Part shown: positions 7,700 to 14,721 of the stretch, in pieces | Layout of the letters: each line of letters opens with the position of its first letter | Position numbering within the stretch: position 1 is the first letter of the stretch | IMG/VR virus record: IMGVR_UViG_3300042301_000198 | Coordinates: 1-24,634 of that record | Length of the DNA stretch: 24,634 nucleotides | Origin: a virus | Direction: 5' to 3' (one strand) | Notes under the pieces: generated by a model | What the model saw: only the letters and a program-made list of their open reading frames with translations | Told to the model about the DNA's origin: nothing | Databases searched by the model: none | Program-made: the position numbers and the translations under genes

Positions 7700-8671
7700 T
7701 TATTGATTGTTGTTAATGTCAACCCAGCCAGCAGGTTGATTGTTATTTACGTCAGTCCATGTAGACGGCTGGTCATCATCAATTGCAGCCCATGACGCAG
7801 GTTGGGTATTAATTATTTGGGACCATGTGACAGCCTGGGCGTTGTCTATAGCTACCCAAGACGCAGTTTGATTATCGTCTATTTTAAACCATCCGCCAGT
7901 AAATTGGGAGTCTAAAAGCGTAAATGACTCAATAATTGATGAGGCAAACTGTGCTGTAATACTGTTTATATCAGTTAAATTAGAGTTCTCGTTTAATGAG
8001 AAAAGAAATGAAGATGTAACAGAAGCAGCGTCTGCTGCATTAAAGTTCTGTGTAATAACAAAATAATATGCAGATATAACGTCTGCAATATCAGCCATAG
8101 TCACATTTTCATTTCTACTTGACACAAAGTTAGCAATAATGGTGATTGCATCTAAGCTTGTTAAGTTTTCAGTACGGCTAACAGCAAACTGAGCTGCTAT
8201 AGTAGGTGTATCAGCTAAATTACTATTTTCATTTAATGATGTTTGGAATTGGCCTGCAATAGCAATAACATCAGCCATTGTAAAGTTTTCATTAATTGAT
8301 TGCAAGGCGGCAAAGTAAACCGTTCTTACATCATCCATTACTACATCTTCTGTACGACTTGAGGAAAATTGAGCTGCAATAGTCTCAGTATCACCCATGA
8401 GTACATCTTCTGTAAGGCTTGAAGCAAATTGAGCTGTTATAGTCTCTGTATCAGCCATTGTAATAAACTCATTAACCGCCCCATAAAACTGACCAGATGG
8501 CGCATTAAATTCAAACATATTTACATTTTCAGTAATAGTTTCATTAAAGCTAAATATCTGGCTGCTTGTATCAGCCATGTTAATGTTTTCATTAAGCGAT
8601 AAATAAAAAGCCTGCCCAGTGCTACCTAAAGCAGCAAATGGAGGTTGGGCAAAGGCAGCGTATCCGAACAA
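7700..8671 (-). CDS. Fibre-like protein made of 20-residue and 11-residue tandem repeats
   Basis: 323 residues. After a 21-residue head (MFGYAAFAQPPFAALGSTGQA, a start I recognise from phage structural proteins) come about twelve consecutive units of exactly 20 residues (22-260). Their consensus is F-x-S-S-x-N-E-N-x-x-M-A-D-x-x-x-I-x-A-Q. The protein then switches to five units of 11 residues plus an eight-residue remnant (261-323), consensus W-x-x-I-D-x-x-Q-x-x-x. A strict short period in a beta-rich virion protein suggests a solenoid or stacked fibre shaft, with a Trp ladder at the end. The start is TTG at 8671; GAGG lies 9 bases upstream and no ATG precedes the head motif. It follows a 49-residue gene by a single base. 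Confidence 0.75.
   Translation of the reverse strand: MFGYAAFAQPPFAALGSTGQAFYLSLNENINMADTSSQIFSFNETITENVNMFEFNAPSGQFYGAVNEFITMADTETITAQFASSLTEDVLMGDTETIAAQFSSSRTEDVVMDDVRTVYFAALQSINENFTMADVIAIAGQFQTSLNENSNLADTPTIAAQFAVSRTENLTSLDAITIIANFVSSRNENVTMADIADVISAYYFVITQNFNAADAASVTSSFLFSLNENSNLTDINSITAQFASSIIESFTLLDSQFTGGWFKIDDNQTASWVAIDNAQAVTWSQIINTQPASWAAIDDDQPSTWTDVNNNQPAGWVDINNNQ
7703..7891 (-). repeat. Coding tandem repeat, 33-base period (11 residues, Trp-led)
   Basis: Five complete units and one partial one: WFKIDDNQTAS, WVAIDNAQAVT, WSQIINTQPAS, WAAIDDDQPST, WTDVNNNQPAG and WVDINNNQ. Trp, the Ile/Val at position 4 and the Gln at position 8 are invariant in position. Confidence 0.85.
7892..8608 (-). 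repeat. Coding tandem repeat, 60-base period (20 residues)
   Basis: About twelve consecutive 20-codon units without insertions or deletions between them. Example units: FASSLTEDVLMGDTETIAAQ and FQTSLNENSNLADTPTIAAQ. The DNA copies have diverged while the period is intact, so the array is old and selected at protein level. Confidence 0.8.
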
Positions 8672-8672
8672 G

Positions 8673-8822
8673 TTATACTACCTCGTCTGCTGGTAAAGGC
8701 GTATTGCCTTCTTCAAGCCATTTTAGGTAGGCTTGGTAGTCTGTGTTAGCTAAATCATTAGGAATAAATGCACCATCATTTATACGCTGAACAATATTTT
8801 CATTTACAGTTAATTTGTACAT
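8673..8822 (-). CDS. Small tail-fibre accessory protein (49 aa)
   Basis: A 49-residue [23 protein letters not shown] followed by [20 protein letters not shown] and TPLPADEVV. The pattern 'DGA-IP-D-AN-DYQ-YL-WL-EGNTP-PAD' is familiar from short genes next to phage tail-fibre genes and from the ends of fibre-assembly proteins. A role in fibre folding or attachment is therefore likely but not shown. ATG 8822 follows the upstream fibre gene's stop by one base, and its stop lies one base before the TTG of the repeat protein. Its last codons (GAC GAG GTA) supply the ribosome site for that TTG start. Confidence 0.72.
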   Translation of the reverse strand: MYKLTVNENIVQRINDGAFIPNDLANTDYQAYLKWLEEGNTPLPADEVV

Positions 8823-8823
8823 T

Positions 8824-9807
8824 TTATAACTCTATAGATGCAGAAGCATGGATATAGTAACCATTTCCTGCTGTGGTTGATGTTGTTCCATTTATCACGG
8901 CAAGTTCTTGACTAGCAGTTGCAACTACCGCTGTTGGAGTTGTTGCATTTGGTGACCAATTTGCATTTGCAGCATTTGGTGAAAATGTTGTAATAGTTGG
9001 ATTAGCTCTCATTGTTACTGGCAATTTCCAAACACTAGCAAATGATAAATTATTTACTTGGGCAATATTGTACAAACTGTTAAAGTCACCACTATTTTGC
9101 CCTACAGCAACAGATTGTGGAAATGTCTTTGCAAAATACCTTTGACAATTAGCCAATTCCTGATTATAAAGTCTGCGTTCAAACGGTGTTGCTGATGTGC
9201 CTATTTCTAGTTGGACATTTGTTACTTTAATTGTACGACCTGCTACTCCATTAAAAACAATATCAATTTCAATGCCATTATAAGCTGTAGAAGGTAGTGA
9301 TAATTGACCACTAAATGAAACATATGAACCCGCTGTTAGTGAAACTGAAAATCCTGAAATTGCAGTTGCATAATTAGAGTCTGTTGATGTAGCAGCAAAT
9401 CCTGAAACTGAACAACTAACACCAGAAATACTATCAATATAAATTTGACCTGAAACAGTTACAGTTTTGTTTATTAAATCAAGACAATTTTTAGATTCTA
9501 TTCTTTGAAGAAATACAACTGCTGTATTTCCAGTTAATGGTAATAATTGTTCAGCTTTATCATAAGTATTAGGCCCAGCTACTTGTTGACAAGTAACATT
9601 TGAACCAACGCTATATACAGCCCATCTATCTGTAATATATGTTACAGAACCACTTGTTGCTGTTGTACTAGCCCCAGCATTTCTCTGGTCCACAACCATT
9701 GCACCATTTATAATACGGTTCTTTAGTACATAAGGTGATGCTGCAGCTCCTTGTAGAGATGAGTCATTAAAGGTAACTCCATTACTACCATCTAGTGTCA
9801 TTGCCAT
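8824..9807 (-). CDS. Tail-fibre protein with jelly-roll-like C-terminal tip
   Basis: 327 residues. It opens [20 protein letters not shown], a common fibre start, then [17 protein letters not shown] (about 29-45) and ITDRW (about 58-62). These mark the start of a widespread phage fibre domain with a carbohydrate-binding-module-like beta-sandwich. The domain continues through [14 protein letters not shown] and the closing motif [16 protein letters not shown] (about 197-212) and [11 protein letters not shown] (about 215-225). The last 100 residues are a beta-rich tip ending [13 protein letters not shown]. It probably binds a surface polysaccharide. AAGGA stands 8 bases ahead of ATG 9807. The 49-residue accessory gene follows immediately. 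Confidence 0.82.
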   Translation of the reverse strand: MAMTLDGSNGVTFNDSSLQGAAASPYVLKNRIINGAMVVDQRNAGASTTATSGSVTYITDRWAVYSVGSNVTCQQVAGPNTYDKAEQLLPLTGNTAVVFLQRIESKNCLDLINKTVTVSGQIYIDSISGVSCSVSGFAATSTDSNYATAISGFSVSLTAGSYVSFSGQLSLPSTAYNGIEIDIVFNGVAGRTIKVTNVQLEIGTSATPFERRLYNQELANCQRYFAKTFPQSVAVGQNSGDFNSLYNIAQVNNLSFASVWKLPVTMRANPTITTFSPNAANANWSPNATTPTAVVATASQELAVINGTTSTTAGNGYYIHASASIEL

Positions 9808-9818
9808 TATGCTATTCC

Positions 9819-10457
9819 TTATTCATATAATATGTTAACTGAACCTGCATCAAAAGTATCTGTGCCGTTTGCTGTGGTAATGCGAACCATATTTAATGTT
9901 CCGCCTAGAGTAACAGTACCACCTGTGCTTACTGTCATGGCAGTTCCACCGCTGTAATTTCCGCCAACAGTTCCAGAAGCTATCCAAATATTTCCTGAAA
10001 TATTAACTATTGAAATTGAACCAGAAAGAATTGAAGTTGCACCACTTGGATAAATAATAAATCCCGCAGTACTTGTGGTTGCTACGTTACCTGATGCATA
10101 AGCCTGATTTGAAGCCGAAACATATCCGCTGCTTGTTGGTGTTCCGCCTGTTCCAGCTTGAATTAACCAGTTAGATGTTCCGTTTGTTGATACTGCGTTA
10201 AAAATCACAGTAATACGCTTAACCCATGAAGGAATAGACGTAAAGTCTTTAGATGTTCCAGATGTAGTTGCTTGTGCTGTTCCTGATACAATTGGATATG
10301 TAACTCCAGTGCTACTTGCAATTGTTCCCGTTACAGCCAAGCCTGTAGAAGACACAGTAGCAATTGTAGTGCCCGCACTTTGTAGTTGTAGCTGTCCTGT
10401 GTTATCAGAGGTTATAACTACGCCAGAGCTTGTAGTGGCATTTACAATAGAAGCCAT
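9819..10457 (-). CDS. Tail-fibre protein, TSIPSWVKR family, copy 1
   Basis: 212 residues: a leader MASIVNATTSSGVVITSDN, a shaft-like LQLQSAGTTIATVSSTGLAV segment, then the domain starting KDFTSIPSWVKRITVIFNAV (about residues 70-90) and ending VRITTANGTDTFDAGSVNIL-YE. This C-terminal domain recurs in many phage fibres and is the same as in the 11086-11727 gene, which has a different N-terminus. The leader is similar to the first 18 residues of the endonuclease gene directly upstream. ATG 10457 overlaps that gene's stop (TAATG), and the endonuclease's last codons provide the AAGGA ribosome site. Virion structural function is confident; the ligand is unknown. Confidence 0.8.
   Translation of the reverse strand: MASIVNATTSSGVVITSDNTGQLQLQSAGTTIATVSSTGLAVTGTIASSTGVTYPIVSGTAQATTSGTSKDFTSIPSWVKRITVIFNAVSTNGTSNWLIQAGTGGTPTSSGYVSASNQAYASGNVATTSTAGFIIYPSGATSILSGSISIVNISGNIWIASGTVGGNYSGGTAMTVSTGGTVTLGGTLNMVRITTANGTDTFDAGSVNILYE
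10204..10244. repeat. Dispersed 41-base repeat, copy A
   Basis: Matches 11462-11502 with one mismatch (c for t at the fifteenth base). It encodes the SIPSWVKRITV part of the shared fibre domain. A candidate site for recombination between the two paralogues that flank the endonuclease. Confidence 0.8.
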
Positions 10458-11077
10458 TATTTAATATCCTTATTTTTACAATTATCCATATGCCATGTTC
10501 TCATACCTGCTATTTTTCCAACCCTATTACAATGTGGGCAAGTTACAATAACTCTAAAAGCCTCTTTAGACTTTTCTGCCATAGCAACACCTTTATTCCA
10601 TGCTTTTTGAAATCCTTTTAATCCTTTGTTCCAAGGTGATTGTCCTAAATGTGATTCTCTTAAATTTTTCTTATGCTCTTCAGATAGCTTTAATCCTTTA
10701 GACCATCCAGGAATTCCTAATCTATCTTTGTTGCCATATCTTAAAGGAGGCTTTCCACCGCCCTTTACAATATTCCATCCTATATTATTATCTATTCTAA
10801 GTTTATTTTCTAGCATTAAACAATAATCTTCCTTTGAAACCACCAATATTGTCTTAATAAGATTATCCCAACCATATTTTTTAATGGCTTCAAATAAATG
10901 CACATTATATTTACTTTTTTTGTGGTTAGTAAATCTTTGTTTTGTATTAGTAGAAACGCCAATATATCCTTGGCTAAATATATCTGTATGATCTGGATGA
11001 TGGATCCAATAAAGTGAGCACTTGTTATCTGCTGTGGTAACTATGCCTGAACTTGTGGTTGCGTTAATTGATGCCAT
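10457..11077 (-). CDS. GIY-YIG homing endonuclease fused to a tail-fibre leader
   Basis: 206 residues. Residues 1-18 (MASINATTSSGIVTTADN) match the fibre leader of the next gene. From residue 20 a GIY-YIG nuclease begins: Y23 in SLYWI, G37-Y38-I39-G40, R48 in KQRF, E90 in LENKL and N102 in GWNIVKGG, a full catalytic set. Next come NUMOD3-type DNA-binding motifs (GIPGWSKGLKLSEEHKKNLR and SPWNKGLKG, about 121-160). A C-terminal zinc-finger-like CPHC ... H-x3-C (C180, C183, H196, C200) follows. Such enzymes cut an allele lacking the insertion and spread by repair. The nuclease has no Met near residue 20, so it uses the fibre leader as its translation start. It looks richer in A/T than its neighbours, consistent with transfer. 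Confidence 0.92.
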   Translation of the reverse strand: MASINATTSSGIVTTADNKCSLYWIHHPDHTDIFSQGYIGVSTNTKQRFTNHKKSKYNVHLFEAIKKYGWDNLIKTILVVSKEDYCLMLENKLRIDNNIGWNIVKGGGKPPLRYGNKDRLGIPGWSKGLKLSEEHKKNLRESHLGQSPWNKGLKGFQKAWNKGVAMAEKSKEAFRVIVTCPHCNRVGKIAGMRTWHMDNCKNKDIK

Positions 11078-11085
11078 GTTTTATC

Positions 11086-11727
11086 CTATTCGTATAAAAT
11101 GTTAACTGAGCCAGCATCAAAAGTATCTGTGCCGTTTACTGTGGTTATGCGAACTCGGTCAAGAACATCTGATAAAGTTTTGCTTCCAGCTTGAATACCT
11201 AGTGCTTGGTCGGCTGCTGCATACAATACTCCTGAGCAAATCCAAATATTCCCGCTAATGTTTGTGAAAACCATGTGTCCTGAATACGATACACTCGACC
11301 CGTTGCTTGTTCTAATACCAAAACCAGTAGTAAAAGAAGTGCCTGCTAATGAATTAAACGCAGAAAGAGTTCCTGCAACATACCCAGTATTTTCAATACC
11401 GCCAGAATCACCCAACTGTACCTGAATAATAGAAGTACCATTTGTACTTACACCATTAAACATCACAGTAATACGTTTAACCCATGAAGGAATAGACGTA
11501 AAATCAATGCTAGTTCCTGACGTAGATGCTACCGCTGTGCCACTTGTTAATACGCCTACTCCAGTTGGAGTTCCTGCAATGACTGGGCTAGTTAATGTTT
11601 GTCCTGTAGCTGTTGTTAAAATAGTTCCAGATGTTGTAGGAAGTGTTAACGTAGGAGTGCCTGCAACCGAGGGAGCTTGAATTATTGCTTGTCCTGAAAT
11701 ATCACCATTTAAACTAATACTTGACAT
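11086..11727 (-). CDS. Tail-fibre protein, TSIPSWVKR family, copy 2
   Basis: 213 residues. The N-terminus MSSISLNGDISGQAIIQAPS and VAGTPTLTLPTTSGTILTTA is a common phage shaft or trimerisation-like start. It differs from the leader of copy 1. The C-terminal half carries the same domain as copy 1: DFTSIPSWVKRITVMFNGV (about 74-92), NISGNIWICSG, and VRITTVNGTDTFDAGSVNIL-YE at the end. Retained core with changed head and surface loops indicates module shuffling. The gene lies just upstream of the endonuclease gene with an 8-base gap holding that gene's AGGAT ribosome site. Virion fibre role is confident. Confidence 0.8.
   Translation of the reverse strand: MSSISLNGDISGQAIIQAPSVAGTPTLTLPTTSGTILTTATGQTLTSPVIAGTPTGVGVLTSGTAVASTSGTSIDFTSIPSWVKRITVMFNGVSTNGTSIIQVQLGDSGGIENTGYVAGTLSAFNSLAGTSFTTGFGIRTSNGSSVSYSGHMVFTNISGNIWICSGVLYAAADQALGIQAGSKTLSDVLDRVRITTVNGTDTFDAGSVNILYE
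11462..11502. repeat. Dispersed 41-base repeat, copy B
   Basis: Partner of 10204-10244 with one mismatch. The two copies flank the endonuclease gene. Confidence 0.8.
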
Positions 11728-11741
11728 TGTATTTTCCTATT

Positions 11742-11954
11742 TTAAAGTATGGCCCATTTACTGCCTGATGGAATAGTTATTGACACGCCACTATTAATAA
11801 CTATTGGTCCGACTGACATAGCTGAAGTGCCAGCTGTTAATGTATAACTTGTAGCAACAGCTAATGTGTTTTCATATAAAGGTGTTCCAGCATTAAAAGC
11901 AACACTACTTGTGCCGCTTCCTATCATTGCTGCTTGTACTTTGGTTAATGGCAT
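11742..11954 (-). CDS. Short fibre-related virion protein (70 aa)
   Basis: 70 residues: MPLTKVQAAMIGSGTSSVAF, then TPLYENTLAVATSYTLTAGT, then ISIPSG-type ending (SITIPSGSKWAIL). The start is typical of phage fibre attachment modules, and the IPSGSKW end is a common closing strand of small phage beta domains. It appears complete, not a broken longer gene, because both ends are recognisable and it fits cleanly between neighbours with small gaps. It might be a minimal fibre, a cap, or an attachment subunit for the larger fibres on either side. Specific role unknown. Confidence 0.7.
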   Translation of the reverse strand: MPLTKVQAAMIGSGTSSVAFNAGTPLYENTLAVATSYTLTAGTSAMSVGPIVINSGVSITIPSGSKWAIL

Positions 11955-11963
11955 GATTTATCC

Positions 11964-12953
11964 TTATGCTGTATAGCTTCCTGAAGATGTAAATTGCATA
12001 ATTATATTAACTCCTGATGTTGTGACAGTTGGGCTTCCTGTAGTTATCCCTGTGTAATTTGCGATTGGAACGGATAAGATAACCACACCTGAACCACCAT
12101 TACCACCTACACCACCTGTGCCAGATGCTGGCCATCCGCCACTGCCTCCACCAGAACCTGTATTAACTGTAGCTGCTGAACCAGCTCCTGTGCTTGTTCC
12201 TCCATTACCACCACCTCCAGAACCACCAGTACCAGCTGCATATCCAGTATAAGAACCTCCGCCTCCGCCTCCAGCTCTTGTTACAGATGATCCTGTAATG
12301 GAAGATGCAGTTCCAGCTCCACCGTTTCCAGATGATAATCCAGTTGCTCCTACAGCACTTGATCCTCCACCACCACCACCCCTATAAGGTACATTTGCAC
12401 CGTATCCTGTGCCTCCAGCAAAACCTTGTCCAGAAGTTCCTGACCCACCAGCAAAACTTGCACCGCCTCCACCTCCAGAACCGCCAGAACCACCAGTATT
12501 AAGAATATTAGCTCCATATCCACCACCTATGGATGTTTGAGTTGTAATACCTGAGCCACTTAATACAGAATTAGATCCAGCAGCTCCATTAGCTCCATTT
12601 AGACCCTGTCCAGTGTTGGTGGTAGCACCAGCCCCACCAGCTCCTACTGTAATTGTATATACAGTATTTGTACTAAATGTTTCAGTTCCTGATAAATAAC
12701 CTCCAGCACCTCCACCACCAGTACCATTACCATTACCACAAGCTGATGCACCACCACCACCACCTGCAATTACTAAATAAGATGCAGAATAGGTAGGAAT
12801 AGTAGAACTTAATATCCAAGAAGTTCCATTATAAACTTCTATTTGTCCTATGGTTGTATTCCACCCCATCTGACCTGTAACAGGCGATGAAGGACGAGTC
12901 GCTGTAGTCCAGTTAGTCGGTGTAAAAGATGCTACGTTTACGGCTCTTGTCAT
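11964..12953 (-). CDS. Glycine-rich tail-fibre protein (paralogue 1 of 3)
   Basis: 329 residues. An N-terminal module with TTATRPSSPVTGQMGWNTTI and GQIEVYNGTSW (about 17-47) is followed by a glycine-rich domain. That domain begins SASYLVIAGGGGGASA (about 56-71), has YTITVGAGGAG, several GGGG clusters, and ends SGVVILSVPIANYTG ... TTSGVNIIMQFTSSGSYTA. The same plan and closing residues occur in the 14718 and 16077 genes. Polyglycine-rich fibre tips of this type are known receptor-binding domains in phages. The ATG overlaps the preceding gene's stop (ATGA), and GAGGA stands 6 bases upstream. Confident as a fibre; ligand unknown. Confidence 0.83.
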   Translation of the reverse strand: MTRAVNVASFTPTNWTTATRPSSPVTGQMGWNTTIGQIEVYNGTSWILSSTIPTYSASYLVIAGGGGGASACGNGNGTGGGGAGGYLSGTETFSTNTVYTITVGAGGAGATTNTGQGLNGANGAAGSNSVLSGSGITTQTSIGGGYGANILNTGGSGGSGGGGGASFAGGSGTSGQGFAGGTGYGANVPYRGGGGGGSSAVGATGLSSGNGGAGTASSITGSSVTRAGGGGGGSYTGYAAGTGGSGGGGNGGTSTGAGSAATVNTGSGGGSGGWPASGTGGVGGNGGSGVVILSVPIANYTGITTGSPTVTTSGVNIIMQFTSSGSYTA

Positions 12954-13204
12954 TGTGTTTCCTCTGCTGGTAAAGATGCGCTTGCATTTAATGCTTTTAA
13001 TTCTTCTACTGTATTTGCTGTATCTACCAATGTAGTAATATCACGAAGTCTTTGTTTTTCAGCAACGATAGCAGATGTATCTGCGTTAGACTCTAAAGCA
13101 CGTTGAAAAGCTACATCTTGAGCTAATAGTAATGGCTCACGTTCAGCACGAAGCCTATCTTTAGTAATGTCTTTAGCTTTGTTTATGTCAATAATTATTG
13201 CCAT
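12950..13204 (-). CDS. Small helical tail-associated protein, C-terminal part of a two-gene pair
   Basis: 84 residues, charged and mostly helical: MAIIIDINKAKDITKDRLRA, EREPLLLAQDVAFQRALESN, then EKQRLRDITTLVD and NTVEELKAL. The pattern resembles the C-terminal half of a small phage tail protein family whose N-terminal half is like the gene just upstream. In other phages, as I recall, both halves are on one polypeptide. ATG 13204 is preferred over 13210 because AGGAA lies 9 bases before it, against 3 for the other. It overlaps the upstream gene by 10 bases in another frame. A chaperone-like role for fibre assembly is plausible from size, charge and position; not established. Confidence 0.68.
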   Translation of the reverse strand: MAIIIDINKAKDITKDRLRAEREPLLLAQDVAFQRALESNADTSAIVAEKQRLRDITTLVDTANTVEELKALNASASLPAEETQ

Positions 13205-13383
13205 GTCCATGCGTTCCTAAATGTTCTGTCTGTTGGTATTTCAGATACGTCTACAATGTTATATGCTTTGCCTTGTGGCACATCTTTAGCAGCAATTTCT
13301 TCTATGGTTAAACCACATTCTTCTGCAGGAACTATAATACTAATTCCACCTTCGTCATTTTGATATATTATACGTTGGTTCAT
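13195..13383 (-). CDS. Small tail-associated protein, N-terminal part of a two-gene pair
   Basis: 62 residues: MNQRIIYQNDEGGISIIVPA, EECGLTIEEIAAKDVPQGKA, then YNIVDVSEIPTDRTFRNAW. 'RIIY-ND-GGISIIVPA-ECGL-IEEIA-KDVP-G--Y-IVD-SEIP-DRTFRNAW' is a strongly recurring signature in proteobacterial phages, normally adjacent to or fused with the helical segment encoded next. Function is not known; the position, directly after a fibre gene, suggests a fibre accessory or assembly protein. The stop lies inside the start region of the next gene, so reinitiation is the simplest way both are translated. Confidence 0.75.
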   Translation of the reverse strand: MNQRIIYQNDEGGISIIVPAEECGLTIEEIAAKDVPQGKAYNIVDVSEIPTDRTFRNAWTWQ

Positions 13384-13392
13384 AATTTATCC

Positions 13393-14721
13393 TTATCTAA
13401 AAATAGCCACGTTAGCATTACTTAAATCTTGGTCAGATTCTCGTCTTGACATTACTCTAACCTGAGTTGTAGATTTAAGAGTTGGAGTCCCACCAACAGT
13501 TCCTGATGGGTATCGTAAACCAAATTGATATGAAGAGCCTTGGTCAGAGATTACTGGAGGCGTTGTTGTTACAGCATAATTAGCATCAGGCATAGCTGTT
13601 GTAAAGTTTACTGTGTAATCACCTGTTCCATTATCAGTAATGCTTGTTACATTGCCACTTGCATTAATAGCTACTGTTCCTGTACCGTTAAAGTTTACCC
13701 ATGCACGACATCCGTATGCTATAGCTGCTGAACCATAACCAGAGTTAAATCTAAAGTTAGCTGATGAATCAAATCTACCTGCCGCCTGACCACCACTTAA
13801 AGCAAACCAAATCTGTTGATTTGTTCTAATAACTGTATCATTTGCAGAAGCTCCAGTTACAAGTTCTGGTGCTCCACTATCTACTCCTATTGCAGCATAA
13901 ATAGAACTTCCTGCTGAATTTTGAAATGTTAAATAATTAGCAGATGATGCAGCGAAAGATGTTTTAGATTGAGGACTACTAGTACCAATCCCTACATTAC
14001 CAAAGGAGTCTAATCTCATAGCCTCTGCACCACCTTCAGCAAAAGCTATAGTGTCTGCTGCTGGGAAGAACATACCTGTGTTAGTGTCACCTGTTGTAGT
14101 GATAGCTGGTAATGATACTGTGCCTGCCGCAAAAGTTGCTTGCGATGTAATTGTTGGGCTTGATATAGAAGGTGTGGTAATCGTTAAACCAGCGGGTAAA
14201 TTAGAGCTTGATATAGATCCTGTTGTGTTAGGTATAGCGTTTAATACAGAGCTTACATAAAAGCTAATCGTTTCAACCAAGTCACCTGCTACACATCCTG
14301 TGGCTAGAACAACTGTAGTTCCGTTTGTAGCTGTATAATCAGCACTGCCTAGTAATACACCGTTACGATAAACATCAAGATAACCTACTGTATATGAAGG
14401 CGGTGTAAATGTTGTTTGTCCAGATGTTGCTGTAAATTCAGTTGCTGTTCTATATGCAGTTGTTGTAACACCTGTTGCTGGAATACCAAGATAACGAACA
14501 GAGATGTTACCTGTGCCTGCAGGGGGTGCTACTGAAAAATTAAGTGTTGTGCCTACTACAGCGTAAGTACTTGGGTCTTGAAGTACGCCAGATACAGCCA
14601 CAATCATAGAGGTAGATCCAGCAGGAGCTACTGACATTGTGAACGCAGTTTGAGACCCAGTGCCGTTAAATTGGTCTGTGACAAACGCTTGCGAGGTAGG
14701 GCTGTTTCCTATATAACTCAT
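13393..14721 (-). CDS. Tail-fibre protein, large modular type
   Basis: 442 residues in clear modules. Residues 1-60 (MSYIGNSPTSQAFVTDQFNG, then MIVAVSGVLQDPSTYAV) and about 90-155 (FTATSGQTTFTPPSYTVGYL, DVYRNGVLLGSADYT) are two fibre-attachment repeats common in podoviral and cyanophage fibres. A shaft follows, with the motif DTNTGMFFPAADTIAFAEGG and MRLDSFGNVGIGTSSP (about 210-250). The C-terminal domain CRAWVNFNGTGTVAINASGN ... DYTVNFTTAMPDANYAVT is a widely shared tip. The ATG overlaps the upstream stop (ATGA). It is followed by the two small accessory genes. Confident as a fibre protein. Confidence 0.88.
   Translation of the reverse strand: MSYIGNSPTSQAFVTDQFNGTGSQTAFTMSVAPAGSTSMIVAVSGVLQDPSTYAVVGTTLNFSVAPPAGTGNISVRYLGIPATGVTTTAYRTATEFTATSGQTTFTPPSYTVGYLDVYRNGVLLGSADYTATNGTTVVLATGCVAGDLVETISFYVSSVLNAIPNTTGSISSSNLPAGLTITTPSISSPTITSQATFAAGTVSLPAITTTGDTNTGMFFPAADTIAFAEGGAEAMRLDSFGNVGIGTSSPQSKTSFAASSANYLTFQNSAGSSIYAAIGVDSGAPELVTGASANDTVIRTNQQIWFALSGGQAAGRFDSSANFRFNSGYGSAAIAYGCRAWVNFNGTGTVAINASGNVTSITDNGTGDYTVNFTTAMPDANYAVTTTPPVISDQGSSYQFGLRYPSGTVGGTPTLKSTTQVRVMSRRESDQDLSNANVAIFR

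Noticed and set aside
12305-12502. Plus-strand ORF rich in Leu, His and Gln
   Set aside because: An antisense reading of polyglycine codons in a fibre gene; similar shadows occur over the other glycine-rich genes (16409-16660, 15184-15393).
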